Shown here: in pieces, positions 35,421-44,190 of the stretch
Position numbering within the stretch: position 1 is the stretch's first letter
How the letters are laid out: every line of letters begins with the position of its first letter
Source of the DNA: Bacteroidetes bacterium HGW-Bacteroidetes-8
Lineage (GTDB): Bacteria; Bacteroidota; Bacteroidia; Bacteroidales; UBA932
DNA: 64,000 nt
Assembly: GCA_002840895.1 (NCBI GenBank)
Contig: PHCZ01000011.1
Location: forward strand, 1-64,000
Direction of reading: 5' to 3'
Translations under genes and position numbers: made by a program
The notes under the pieces: model-generated
What the model was told of the DNA's origin: nothing
Seen by the model: the letters and a program-made list of their open reading frames with translations, nothing else
The model's database searches: none

Positions 35421-36469
35421 CGTTCAGGAGAGTTAATTATATATTTTGAATAACATCTATTGCCCCAAAAACTATAGTCACGATTCTCTAATCTACTGCC
35501 GGATAGAACCATATGGACAAGCCCGTTTCTCTCTACCAGCACAGTATGATAAATCTTTCCGGATGGGTTCTCCTTAATCTTAACCTCAACACCTCTCCCT
35601 TTGTAGGATATAAAAGTTGTATCACTTATAAGAGCCATCTCCACTCCACTCTCTTTAAGATCCCGAGCCATCAGATGAGCTCTGTATCCTGTTCCCCCCT
35701 TTGAACTGACAACTCTTTTACCATCCAGAATCACAGTGGTATCTACATAGGAGATCACTCCCAGAAATCTATCCGGTGGAGCCTGAATCCACTTGTATAG
35801 CTTATCGCCGTGCAGTTCAGTTTCATACCCGTAGTTACTGTCTAAAAAGGCAATTCTCTCTATAGATGGCGGAATTGAGTCCATCCCCTTAATTAGATTG
35901 AAGACAAAACGCCCCCCTCCGCTATGGCTTGCCAATATTAGCCTCTGTCTGGGGAGTGGTGCAATCCCGGGAAGTTGGTATGCTATAAATTTTTGGATTG
36001 AGTCCAGCAGAAAGTTGTAAAGGGCGGGTGAGTTGCTGTGTGCAGATGCGTGGCTTGTCCAGGCTTTTGTAGTACTCTCAAGATAGACAACAATGTAGTT
36101 GAACCTTTTATCTCTCTCTCTGAGAAACCGGACCTGAGCTGCGATATGCTGTATATCATAACGCCACTCCTTCTCCCTATTTTCAATATCTTCAAAAAAG
36201 AGCCCTTCTGTCTGTTCAATAGTGTTGCCGTTTGGCAGCGCATAGAGAATAACCCTTGTCTCTCTGCTCTTTTTTAGTCTCCCTTTTGAAGGGAAGTTCA
36301 CAACCACTCTGCTTTGGGGAATTATTGAGGAGATCTCAACCCTTCGCTCTTTAAACGTAGCAAGGTAACTATCATCTATTTGAGCATAGAGTGTTGCAGA
36401 TAAAACTTGCAAACAGAGAGTTATTCCGGTAATAAAGATTTTTCGGGATGATGGTTTGAAAAGCATCAC
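35417..36469 (-). CDS. exported alpha/beta-hydrolase-like protein
   Basis: 350 residues, not matched to a named family. The signal segment is ITGITLCLQVLSATLYAQ. A nucleophile elbow, ASHSGGGRFVF (S-H-S-G-G), lies near residue 183, and YVDTTVILDG and HTVLVERNGLVHMVL lie further on; the His in the latter could complete a triad. It is probably a periplasmic esterase or hydrolase. It overlaps both neighbours by 4 bases (phosphohexomutase upstream, DUF5009 downstream), suggesting coupled translation. Confidence 0.6.
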   Translation of the reverse strand: MMLFKPSSRKIFITGITLCLQVLSATLYAQIDDSYLATFKERRVEISSIIPQSRVVVNFPSKGRLKKSRETRVILYALPNGNTIEQTEGLFFEDIENREKEWRYDIQHIAAQVRFLRERDKRFNYIVVYLESTTKAWTSHASAHSNSPALYNFLLDSIQKFIAYQLPGIAPLPRQRLILASHSGGGRFVFNLIKGMDSIPPSIERIAFLDSNYGYETELHGDKLYKWIQAPPDRFLGVISYVDTTVILDGKRVVSSKGGTGYRAHLMARDLKESGVEMALISDTTFISYKGRGVEVKIKENPSGKIYHTVLVERNGLVHMVLSGSRLENRDYSFWGNRCYSKYIINSPER

Positions 36470-37827
36470 TCAAAGAATCCGCCCGATTGCAGAAGCTCTT
36501 TTACTTTTGACACCTTACTCTCCAGGAGCTGTGCAGATGTTGCCTCAGCAATAAACCTGAGGTACGGCTCTGTGTTGGAAGGTCTTATATTGAACCACCA
36601 ATCCGGAAACTCAACTCTGTATCCGTCAAAATCGTAGCTGGCATCTGCCCTCTCCTGTGATAGAAAGTACCCCCTGACCAAATCCATCGCCTCTTTTTTT
36701 CTTGCTATTCGAAAGTTGATCTCTCCTGAGTTTTGGTAACGCTCTATTGATGATATTAGTTGAGAGAGACTCACTCCCTTGCTCTTCATTTTTGCTATAA
36801 CACCCAGAATAATAAGGGAGGCCATAATTCCCGAGTCACTATAGTAAAAATCACGGAAGTAGTAGTGCCCGGCAAGCTCTCCGCCGTAAATTCCATTAAT
36901 CTCCCTTAATTTATGTGCTGCAAATGCTCTCCCAACCCTCCAGGTGTGCATCTGAGCCCCCATTGGAGCAAGATACTCTCCAACAGCTTTGGAGCTTCTT
37001 ATATCCTGAAGAACAGCCCCTCTCTCGCCCCTCTCCTCAAGGAAGTAATGCCCTATAAGGGCAATCATAAGGTCTGGAGAGATGAATCTCCCATTTTCAT
37101 CTGTAAACATCACCCTATCTCCATCGCCATCAAAAATCACCCCCACATCACATTTTTTCTCCATCACCAGTTTCTGGAGGTCCCTGATATTTTCCGGGAC
37201 CAAAGGGTTGGCTTCGTGGTTGGGGAAGGTTCCGTCCAACTCATCAAATATATAGTGCAAATTGTGCGACTCCTCTCCCAGTACCTCTTTTATTAGAAGT
37301 GCAGCCATACCGTTGGAGAGATCTACTCCAACATTAAGGGAGGAGAGATCTTTTTTGTATTTTAAGAGAAAATTAATATACTCCTGAGTGATATCCAGGC
37401 TCTTAACAACACCTTTTATTGCAAAAGGGGTTACCTCCCTGCTCTCTGTCCACTCTTTAATGGTAGAGAGGCCTGTATCGAACCCTACCGGGAGAGCATT
37501 CTCTCTGGAAATCTTCAACCCGTTGTACTCCTTTGGGTTATGAGATGCAGTAATCTGAACCGAGGCAGTAAAGCCATATTTGCCTGTTGCAAAATATACC
37601 ATCGGAGTTGTAGAGAGACCAAGGTCGTAAACATCTGCTCCGGCATCTGTAATACCTGCAATGAGATACTCTCGTATCTCCGGAGATGAGTCTCTAACAT
37701 CTCTGCCAATAAGAACTCTATCTGTTTTGAGAAGCTCAGGAAGAAAAAAACCTATTTTGTAGACAATCTCCTTGTCAAAATCCTTGTTATATATACCTCT
37801 GATATCGTAGGCGTGAAATGCTCCCAT
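36466..37827 (-). CDS. phosphomannomutase/phosphoglucomutase
   Basis: 453 residues, normal for a ManB/AlgC-type phosphohexomutase. It contains the phosphoserine loop TASHNPKEYNG (Ser95), the metal loop DGDGDR near residue 240, the sugar-binding GELAGHYYF, and the phosphate-binding RPSNTEPYLR near the C terminus. It interconverts 1- and 6-phosphates of mannose or glucose and feeds sugar-nucleotide synthesis. It follows def by 2 bases and overlaps the hydrolase gene by 4. Confidence 0.92.
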   Translation of the reverse strand: MGAFHAYDIRGIYNKDFDKEIVYKIGFFLPELLKTDRVLIGRDVRDSSPEIREYLIAGITDAGADVYDLGLSTTPMVYFATGKYGFTASVQITASHNPKEYNGLKISRENALPVGFDTGLSTIKEWTESREVTPFAIKGVVKSLDITQEYINFLLKYKKDLSSLNVGVDLSNGMAALLIKEVLGEESHNLHYIFDELDGTFPNHEANPLVPENIRDLQKLVMEKKCDVGVIFDGDGDRVMFTDENGRFISPDLMIALIGHYFLEERGERGAVLQDIRSSKAVGEYLAPMGAQMHTWRVGRAFAAHKLREINGIYGGELAGHYYFRDFYYSDSGIMASLIILGVIAKMKSKGVSLSQLISSIERYQNSGEINFRIARKKEAMDLVRGYFLSQERADASYDFDGYRVEFPDWWFNIRPSNTEPYLRFIAEATSAQLLESKVSKVKELLQSGGFFE

Positions 37828-37829
37828 AA

Positions 37830-38390
37830 CTATCTTACAATTTTGTAATCCGGACGGGCCTTGCCTGCCTTAATTCCATTTAGTTTTGACTGCAGCATCT
37901 TTTTGCGGATTGGAGCTGCTCTGTCTGTAAAGAGAATACCTTCAAGATGATCTATCTCGTGTTGTACCATTCTGCAGGCAAAATCGTCAAGCCTCTCCAT
38001 CTTTTGGTTAAAGTTCTCGTCTATATATGAGATCTTGATAACTTTGGGCCTCTCCACAACCGCATTTACATCCGGAATGCTGAGGCAACCCTCGTTAAAA
38101 TCAATAAGTTCTGAACTCTCCTCAATAATCACAGGATTAATCATTGCTCTTTTAAACCCCTCCAGCTCGGGCATATCGTTAGAGAGCATTGAGCCATCTA
38201 CAATGATTACCCTTAAAGATTTTCCCACCTGTGGAGCAGCAAGACCCACCCCATCTGCATTGTGCATTGTATCCCACATATTTTTGAGAAGAGTTGTTAT
38301 CTCCTCTTTTATGCCCGGTCTATCCAGTTCAACAATTTTTGCCTTTTCTCTTAAAACTTCTGCTCCATATACATATATCGGCAAAATCAT
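37830..38390 (-). CDS. def: peptide deformylase
   Basis: 186 residues. All three deformylase motifs are present: GVGLAAPQVG, EGCLSIP and QHEIDHLEG, giving the Cys and two His metal ligands and the catalytic Glu. It removes the formyl group from nascent proteins. ruvX lies 32 bases upstream and the phosphohexomutase gene 2 bases downstream, so all are probably in one operon. Confidence 0.97.
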   Translation of the reverse strand: MILPIYVYGAEVLREKAKIVELDRPGIKEEITTLLKNMWDTMHNADGVGLAAPQVGKSLRVIIVDGSMLSNDMPELEGFKRAMINPVIIEESSELIDFNEGCLSIPDVNAVVERPKVIKISYIDENFNQKMERLDDFACRMVQHEIDHLEGILFTDRAAPIRKKMLQSKLNGIKAGKARPDYKIVR

Positions 38391-38422
38391 AGATAAAAAT
38401 TTTTAAATTTTACAAATAGTTT

Positions 38423-38854
38423 TTATTCTCTCCCCCTCTCGTTGGCCACCCTGTCCAGATATGACTGAAGTATGATTGCTGCACTTATTTTGTCAACCAT
38501 AGATTTATCTCTCCGCTCCATCTTTTTTACCCCCCCGTCAATCATAGCCTGAAAAGCCATTTTCGAGGTGAATCTCTCATCTTCTAATGTAACAGGAATA
38601 AGAGGAAAATGTTTCCTGAGAAGGTTGAGAAACTGATCTACAAACTTGGCCCCTTCTGAGGGTTCATTATTGAGGTTCATAGGGTAGCCCACAACAAACC
38701 TTATAATGCTCTCTTTTTGGGTATAGTTTTTGAGGTAGTCAACAACATTTGCAGAGGGGACCGTGTCAAGTGCAGAGGCAAATATACCCAAGGGATCGCT
38801 AACTGCAACCCCTGTTCTCTTTTTGCCATAGTCAATTCCGACAATCCTCTCCAT
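38423..38854 (-). CDS. ruvX: RuvX/YqgF, pre-16S rRNA nuclease family
   Basis: 143 residues. The RNase-H-like fold starts MERIVGIDYGKKRTGVAVSD, the standard YqgF opening, followed by VVGYPMNLNNEPSEGA, LEDERFTSK and DKISAAIILQSYL. The family was named a Holliday-junction resolvase and in E. coli matures 16S rRNA. The start is certain from homology, yet a TAnnTTTG box ends only 4 bases before the ATG (see the promoter entry). It heads the ruvX-def-phosphohexomutase run. Confidence 0.93.
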   Translation of the reverse strand: MERIVGIDYGKKRTGVAVSDPLGIFASALDTVPSANVVDYLKNYTQKESIIRFVVGYPMNLNNEPSEGAKFVDQFLNLLRKHFPLIPVTLEDERFTSKMAFQAMIDGGVKKMERRDKSMVDKISAAIILQSYLDRVANERGRE

Positions 38855-38858
38855 TATG

Positions 38859-38866
38859 CAAAGTTA
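38859..38866 (-). promoter_or_regulatory. -7 box (TAACTTTG) abutting the ruvX start
   Basis: TAnnTTTG match 4 bases before the ruvX ATG. If used, transcription would start at or very near the start codon. Confidence 0.35.
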
Positions 38867-38877
38867 GTTTTTTTTCA

Positions 38878-38885
38878 TACATTTG
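38878..38885 (+). promoter_or_regulatory. -7 box (TACATTTG) for the superoxide reductase gene
   Basis: TAnnTTTG match 17 bases before the ATG, divergent from ruvX. Confidence 0.45.
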
Positions 38886-38902
38886 GAGGTTTATTTATCA
38901 CT

Positions 38903-39295
38903 ATGCCAAGACTATTTTCATTCGATGACTTTGCAAACGGCAGCGAAAAAGTTCGCAGCTATGCAGACAAACACAGCCCCGTAATCATATGTGAATCTGA
39001 GGCTGAAAGAAACAAGCCCTTCCGGGTTAAGGTTAAAATAGGGAAATCAGTTAAACATCCCAATGCAAAGGATCACCATTACGAATATATCCAACTCTGG
39101 AACCTTGAGACTCTTATTGGGGAGGTTAAACTTCAAAGAGCAAGCTACGGAGATGACCCGGTTCACATTGAGGCAGATTTTACCTTTATTCCCAAGGTTA
39201 GTCTTCGTCTTACTGCTCTGGCATACTGCAATAAACACGGACTGTGGAGAAGCGAAGAGGTATTTGTAAAAGTTGAGGGTGAGGAGATCGGTTGA
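38903..39295 (+). CDS. class II superoxide reductase (neelaredoxin-type)
   Basis: 130 residues from the ATG at 38903. The frame is open to 38717 but overlaps ruvX there without homology. Fe ligands are visible: DKHSPVI (the EKHVP motif with Asp replacing Glu), KHPNAKDHHYEYIQLW with its His residues, and YCNKHGLW with the Cys and last His. No N-terminal rubredoxin-like desulforedoxin domain is present, hence class II. It reduces superoxide to peroxide without making oxygen, a defence typical of anaerobes. The M23 gene follows after 21 bases. Confidence 0.88.
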   Translation: MPRLFSFDDFANGSEKVRSYADKHSPVIICESEAERNKPFRVKVKIGKSVKHPNAKDHHYEYIQLWNLETLIGEVKLQRASYGDDPVHIEADFTFIPKVSLRLTALAYCNKHGLWRSEEVFVKVEGEEIG

Positions 39296-39316
39296 GGAGA
39301 TTAAAAACAGAGAATA

Positions 39317-40186
39317 ATGGCAAGAGTTAAAAAAGAGAAGAGAAACAGACTGAGAAGCAAATTCCGCTTCTCAATTTTCAACGATACATCTCACGAAGAG
39401 ATTTTTATTTTCCGGGCAAACGGGCTTATGACACTTGTGAGCATAGCGATGTCCGTGATTTTGATAGTAGGTTTGGTGACCATTCTGATCTCCTTTACTC
39501 CTCTAAGAGAGTTTATACCGGGATATCCAAATGCTCAAACCAGAAGAGCGATTGTCCAGAATGCCCTGAAGGCAGACTCTCTTGAGCAAGCAATTAAGAT
39601 GTGGGATTTTCACCTTAGCAATATTCAGAGAATTGTAACAGGTCAGGAGCCTCTTAAGCCCGAGAATATAGCCAAAGGGGCTCTCTCAGGTGACTCCGTT
39701 TTAACAGCAAACCTATCGTTACCAATCTCAAAAGAGGATTCGCTTTTGAGAGAGGAGGTTTTAAGACAGGAGCAGTTCAACCTTGGCGCCGGGAAACGAA
39801 AGATCGAGCAGATAGAGGGGCTTCACTTCTTTCCTCCGGTTAAGGGGGTTGTCTCAAACGGGTTTAATATGGCTACCAACCACCCATTCATAGATATTGC
39901 TGCACAGGCTAACTCTGTAGTATCTGCAATTCTGGACGGAACGGTTGTAATGTCTGCCTGGACTGAGGAGACCGGATACACAATCCAGATACAGCACGAA
40001 AATGATTTAATCTCAATCTATAAACATAACTCAAAACTTCTAAAGAAATCAGGCGAAAAAGTTAAAGCCGGCACAGCCATTTCATTGGTTGGAAGTACCG
40101 GAGCCCTGAGCAGCGGATATCACCTTCATTTTGAGTTATGGTATAAAGGGGCGCCAATAGACCCGACTAAATACATCAAATTTTAA
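39317..40186 (+). CDS. M23-family (LytM) peptidoglycan peptidase
   Basis: 289 residues. A basic cytoplasmic N terminus is followed by one membrane helix (about 35-58) and then a periplasmic region. The C-terminal LytM domain (about 170-289) keeps the zinc motifs: NHPFIDIA (H-x3-D) and GYHLHFELW (HxH). It would cut peptide cross-links in peptidoglycan or act as an activator. It starts the run with dxr (13-base gap), rseP and the DUF4837 gene. Confidence 0.88.
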   Translation: MARVKKEKRNRLRSKFRFSIFNDTSHEEIFIFRANGLMTLVSIAMSVILIVGLVTILISFTPLREFIPGYPNAQTRRAIVQNALKADSLEQAIKMWDFHLSNIQRIVTGQEPLKPENIAKGALSGDSVLTANLSLPISKEDSLLREEVLRQEQFNLGAGKRKIEQIEGLHFFPPVKGVVSNGFNMATNHPFIDIAAQANSVVSAILDGTVVMSAWTEETGYTIQIQHENDLISIYKHNSKLLKKSGEKVKAGTAISLVGSTGALSSGYHLHFELWYKGAPIDPTKYIKF

Positions 40187-40199
40187 TTGAGCCCCAAAT

Positions 40200-41369
40200 A
40201 TGAAGCGACGAATAGCAATCCTCGGCTCTACCGGATCTATCGGCAAACAGGCGCTGGATGTCATATCCCGCCATCCGGAGCTATTCTGCGCAGAGGTGCT
40301 TACCGCCAACTCTAACTCTACCCTTCTCATTCAGCAGGCAATCGAACACAATGTAAACTCTGTTGTAATAGCAGACGAGAGCAAATATCAGGAGGTTTTT
40401 AAGGCTTTAGACGGTTACGGAATCAAGGTGTTTACAGGAAACGCATCTATAAGCGCTCTTGCCTGCGGCAGCAATATTGATATGGTTTTAACTGCAATGG
40501 TGGGTTTCAGCGGGCTTGAGTCTACTATATCTGCAATCAAGGCAGGTAAAGCAGTGGCACTTGCAAATAAAGAGACGCTGGTTGCAGCAGGATCAATCGT
40601 TATGAAACTTGCAAAAGAGCAGGGAGTACCAATCATTCCTGTAGATTCGGAGCACTCTGCAATATTCCAGTGCCTTCAGGGGGAGAGAGCATCCATCGAG
40701 AAGATAATATTAACCGCATCCGGTGGTCCGTTCCTCTTAAAAACCAAAGAAGAGATAGAGAGGGCGACTGTAAAAGAGGCTCTTAACCATCCTAAATGGC
40801 TTATGGGACCAAAAGTTACCATAGACTCGGCAAGTATGATGAACAAGGGGCTGGAGATGATAGAGGCTCACTGGCTTTTTGGCATTGAGCCATCTAAAAT
40901 TGAAGTAGTTGTACATCCTCAGTCAATAATTCACTCTATGGTACAGTTCACCGATGGCTCCGTTACTGCACAACTCAGTACTCCGGATATGAGACTTCCA
41001 ATCCAATATGCACTCTCATACCCCTACAGAGTAGATCTCAACACAAAGCGAATCGATTTTCCTGCAATGGAGAGCCTCAATTTTTACAAACCGGATTTTG
41101 AGAAATTCCTTTGTCTCTCTATTGCCTATAAAGCTATCGAGATGGGTGGAAACATCCCTTGCGCAATGAATGCGGCAAATGAGATTGCCGTCGAGAGTTT
41201 TCTCTCCGGTGAGATATCTTTTACTAAGATACCGGAAATTATTTCAGAGGTGATTAGCACTACAAGACACATTAAAGTGCCCTCAATTGAGGATATTTAT
41301 GAAACAGACAAAAATGCACGTATAGCAGCAACCATATTATTAACACAATATAAAGCACCAACCAACTAA
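40200..41369 (+). CDS. dxr: 1-deoxy-D-xylulose-5-phosphate reductoisomerase
   Basis: 389 residues. The NADPH motif is AILGSTGSIGKQALDVI. The active-site and metal-binding blocks are ANKETLVAAG, IPVDSEHSAIFQCLQG, TASGGPF, ATVKEALNHPKWLMGPKVTIDSA (read in two parts) and NKGLEMIEAHWLF. It makes 2-C-methyl-D-erythritol 4-phosphate in the non-mevalonate isoprenoid pathway. Its stop overlaps the rseP start in TAATG, as in many bacteria where the two are adjacent. Confidence 0.97.
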   Translation: MKRRIAILGSTGSIGKQALDVISRHPELFCAEVLTANSNSTLLIQQAIEHNVNSVVIADESKYQEVFKALDGYGIKVFTGNASISALACGSNIDMVLTAMVGFSGLESTISAIKAGKAVALANKETLVAAGSIVMKLAKEQGVPIIPVDSEHSAIFQCLQGERASIEKIILTASGGPFLLKTKEEIERATVKEALNHPKWLMGPKVTIDSASMMNKGLEMIEAHWLFGIEPSKIEVVVHPQSIIHSMVQFTDGSVTAQLSTPDMRLPIQYALSYPYRVDLNTKRIDFPAMESLNFYKPDFEKFLCLSIAYKAIEMGGNIPCAMNAANEIAVESFLSGEISFTKIPEIISEVISTTRHIKVPSIEDIYETDKNARIAATILLTQYKAPTN

Positions 41370-42694
41370 TGGAGACAATATTAAAAATAATTCAGGTGAT
41401 CCTGGCACTTTCGATACTGATACTTGTGCACGAATTTGGGCACTATTTCTTTGCGCGACTTTTCAAGATTAGAGTGGAGAAATTTTACCTATTTTTTGAC
41501 CCTTGGTTCTCTCTTGTAAAATACAAGCCCCGCAACAGCGATACCGAATACGGTATTGGATGGCTCCCACTGGGTGGGTATTGTAAAATTTCCGGGATGA
41601 TAGATGAGTCTATGGATAAAGAGGCTATGAACGAGGAGCCGAAACCCTGGGAGTTTCGCAGTAAACCTGCGTGGCAGCGTTTCTTCGTTATGTTCGGAGG
41701 GGTCTTCTTCAACTTTATACTAGCAATCCTTATCTACTCTGCAACCCTTTTTACCTGGGGAGAGGAGTATCTCAAAAACAGTGATGCCGTTTATGGAGTT
41801 CAGTGTAATGAGCTTGCCCTCAAAATGGGATTTCAAAACGGAGACAAAATAATCTCCTTTGACGACAATGAGGTGGTAAAATTCCACGAACTTCAGGTTA
41901 TACTGGCAAGAAATCAGGCAACCTCTGCCAAGGTTATTCGTAATGAAGAGAGTATAACAGTTAATATTGATCCTGTTTATCTGCCTGCAATCCTCTCTAC
42001 ACCCGGGATGTTTACCCTAAGGGTTCCGTTTGTAGTATCATCTGTTCCAGACACATCAATTAATGCATCTGCAGGCCTGATAAGCGGAGACAGAGTCGTT
42101 GCGGTAGATTCGGTTGAGGCTTTTATTATTCAGGATGTACAGGAGATTCTCTCACTTAAGCGAGGGGAGAGCGTTCCGGTAAGGATTCTCCGTGGAGATG
42201 AGACAGTTGAAAAGCTTCTTACCATAGATAGTGATGGTAAGCTCGGCATAATTCTTGAGGGTGATATAACCAAGTTCTTTAACGTAACAACACAGAAATA
42301 CACTCTGGTCGGGTCTGTTCCTGCAGGTTTTAAAAAGAGTACCGCCACAATCGGAAACTACTTTAAGGAGCTTGGGCTTATCTTCTCTCCAAAAACCGAG
42401 GCCTATAAGTCAGTAGGAAGTTTTATCTCGATCGGTAAGATTTTTCCATCCAGCTGGCAGTGGGACATCTTCTGGAATATTACTGCGTGGTTGTCTATAA
42501 TGCTTGCTGTACTTAACCTGCTCCCTATTCCTGCTCTCGACGGAGGACATATCCTTTTTGTCCTTTATGAGATGGCAACAGGAAGAAAACCGAGTGATAA
42601 GTTCCTTGAATATGCTCAAATTGCAGGAATGTTCGTTCTTTTTGGAATTATGTTCCTTGCATTTGGAAATGATATCTACAGACTTTTTAAATAA
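41369..42694 (+). CDS. rseP: RseP site-2 zinc metalloprotease
   Basis: 441 residues. HEFGHYF at the first membrane helix gives the HExxH zinc motif, and NLLPIPALDGGHI near the C terminus supplies the third ligand (LDG). Two PDZ-like regions lie between (about 125-200 and 205-285). It cuts membrane-embedded anti-sigma factors and signal-peptide remnants; the anti-sigma factor at 23346 is one possible substrate. It shares a base with dxr and is followed by the DUF4837 gene after 7 bases. Confidence 0.95.
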   Translation: METILKIIQVILALSILILVHEFGHYFFARLFKIRVEKFYLFFDPWFSLVKYKPRNSDTEYGIGWLPLGGYCKISGMIDESMDKEAMNEEPKPWEFRSKPAWQRFFVMFGGVFFNFILAILIYSATLFTWGEEYLKNSDAVYGVQCNELALKMGFQNGDKIISFDDNEVVKFHELQVILARNQATSAKVIRNEESITVNIDPVYLPAILSTPGMFTLRVPFVVSSVPDTSINASAGLISGDRVVAVDSVEAFIIQDVQEILSLKRGESVPVRILRGDETVEKLLTIDSDGKLGIILEGDITKFFNVTTQKYTLVGSVPAGFKKSTATIGNYFKELGLIFSPKTEAYKSVGSFISIGKIFPSSWQWDIFWNITAWLSIMLAVLNLLPIPALDGGHILFVLYEMATGRKPSDKFLEYAQIAGMFVLFGIMFLAFGNDIYRLFK

Positions 42695-42701
42695 ACTCTA
42701 T

Positions 42702-43682
42702 ATGAAAGCATTTAGACTATTGCTCGCAATTTATGTGGTAACTCTGCTGCACTCCTGCACCGGAGGACCTCAGTTGATGCCAAATATCAGCGGTAAAGCC
42801 GGCGAGGTTGTTGTCGTTATAAACAAAGGGGACTGGGAGAGTGAGGCAGGTGCTGCCTTGCGAGGTGTGCTGGCAGTGGATCAGCAGTTTTTACCTCAGA
42901 GAGAGCCTCTGTTTACAATGGTGAACATACCGGAAAATGCCTTTACAAGCATATTTCAGACTCACAGGAATATTATCATTGTAAAAATTATCGCCTCACA
43001 ACAGGAGCCAAAAATAGCTCTTCAGGAGAATGTCTGGGCAGCTCCGCAGATTGTTGTTACCATCTCTGGTTCGGATGAGCTGCAGATAGCAGAGATTATC
43101 TCCCGTGAACAGGAGCGCCTAAGGGGAGCAATGCTGATGGCTGAGAGGAACCGCAACATCCAGAATGCAAAAAGATATGAGGAGAAGAGCCTCAGAGCTG
43201 TTGTAACCGACGAGTTCGGCGGCTCACCTTACTTTCCCAAAGGGTATAGTCTCAAAAAGAGGATAGAAGATTTTATCTGGATCTCTTACGAGACAACTTA
43301 TACCAATCAGGGTATATTTATATACTCATTCCCCTACAGGGATAGTACAGATTTCTTTAAAGAGAATCTGATTACAAAAAGAAATGAGATTCTTGGAAGA
43401 AATGTTCCCGGACAGGTGGAAAAATCTTATATGACCACAAATATGCTGGAAGATACCGGATTGAAGTGGATAAGATACAACAAAAGAGACTTTGCGGAAC
43501 TAAGAGGGTTGTGGGAGGTTCAGAACGATTTTATGGGGGGACCTTTCGTGAGTCATTTCTTTATTGATAAGGAGAATAAGAACATTATAGCTCTTGAGTC
43601 TTTTGTATATGCTCCACGATATGATAAGAGGAACTATCTTCGCCAGGTGGAGTCACTAATCTACTCTTTTGAATTTTTTTAA
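42702..43682 (+). CDS. DUF4837 family lipoprotein
   Basis: 326 residues from the ATG at 42702. An open frame reaches 42504 inside rseP, but the 42702 start gives a clean lipobox (VVTLLHSC). The pattern GKAGEVVVVINKGDWESEAG, HRNIIIVKI and the C-terminal LRGLWEVQNDFMGGPFVSH matches DUF4837, a Bacteroidota family of unknown function. It is last in the M23-dxr-rseP run. Confidence 0.82.
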   Translation: MKAFRLLLAIYVVTLLHSCTGGPQLMPNISGKAGEVVVVINKGDWESEAGAALRGVLAVDQQFLPQREPLFTMVNIPENAFTSIFQTHRNIIIVKIIASQQEPKIALQENVWAAPQIVVTISGSDELQIAEIISREQERLRGAMLMAERNRNIQNAKRYEEKSLRAVVTDEFGGSPYFPKGYSLKKRIEDFIWISYETTYTNQGIFIYSFPYRDSTDFFKENLITKRNEILGRNVPGQVEKSYMTTNMLEDTGLKWIRYNKRDFAELRGLWEVQNDFMGGPFVSHFFIDKENKNIIALESFVYAPRYDKRNYLRQVESLIYSFEFF

Positions 43683-43688
43683 TATTTT

Positions 43689-43719
43689 TTTGCAGCAATA
43701 AAAAAAATATATACCTTTG
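43689..43719 (+). promoter_or_regulatory. full promoter for tRNA-Glu and rpsT
   Basis: TTTG at 43689-43692, 19 bases, then TACCTTTG at 43712-43719: an exact TTTG-N19-TAnnTTTG match, 59 bases before the tRNA. Confidence 0.7.
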
Positions 43720-43778
43720 CCCTCCCAAGATCGGAAAGGGATCTGCTCCGTAACGGAAAGATCTACTAGATTTTGAAC

Positions 43779-43850
43779 GGTCCGTTCGTCTAACGGTTAG
43801 GACTCAAGATTTTCATTCTTGCAATAGGGGTTCGATTCCCCTACGGACTA
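43779..43850 (+). tRNA. tRNA-Glu (anticodon TTC)
   Basis: 72 bases that fold as a cloverleaf. The acceptor is GGTCCGT with ACGGACT (position 1 pairs G-U). The anticodon stem CAAGA/TCTTG carries the loop TTTTCAT with anticodon TTC. The T arm is AGGGG-TTCGATT-CCCCT. CCA is not encoded. It lies 19 bases before rpsT and probably shares its promoter. Confidence 0.95.
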
Positions 43851-43869
43851 CGAAAAAAAAATTGACAAA

Positions 43870-44124
43870 ATGGCAAATCACGCATCAGCAGAGAAACGCG
43901 CGCGCCAAAGCGCAAAGCGCAGAGTTCACAACAAGTACTATGCACGCACCACTCGTAACGCAATAAAGGCGTTGCGTAACACAACGGATAAAAACGCTGC
44001 ATTGGCTTTGTTACCAAAAGTATCCTCTATGTTGGATAAATTGGCTAAAATTAATGTGATTCATAAAAACAAAGCGGCAAATCTAAAAAGCGGTATTGCT
44101 GCCTATGTTAACAAATTAAATTAA
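43870..44124 (+). CDS. rpsT: 30S ribosomal protein S20
   Basis: 84 residues, rich in Lys, Arg and Ala, with the S20 opening [21 protein letters not shown] and the closing [21 protein letters not shown]20 binds 16S rRNA at the base of the body. It sits just behind tRNA-Glu and is followed by a strong terminator. Confidence 0.97.
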   Translation: MANHASAEKRARQSAKRRVHNKYYARTTRNAIKALRNTTDKNAALALLPKVSSMLDKLAKINVIHKNKAANLKSGIAAYVNKLN

Positions 44125-44154
44125 TTTTTACTATTTGTCTCGGACAATTAAGAG

Positions 44155-44186
44155 ATGCTTCCCAATTTTGGGGAAGCATTTTTTTT
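44155..44186 (+). terminator. terminator of rpsT
   Basis: ATGCTTCCC (44155-44163) pairs with GGGAAGCAT (44171-44179) around a 7-base loop, followed by eight T. Confidence 0.9.
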
Positions 44187-44190
44187 AATT

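Noticed and set aside
43779-43850. tRNA-Glu as an integration site
   Set aside because: It is followed directly by rpsT under a shared promoter, with core genes on both sides and no repeat of its 3' end.
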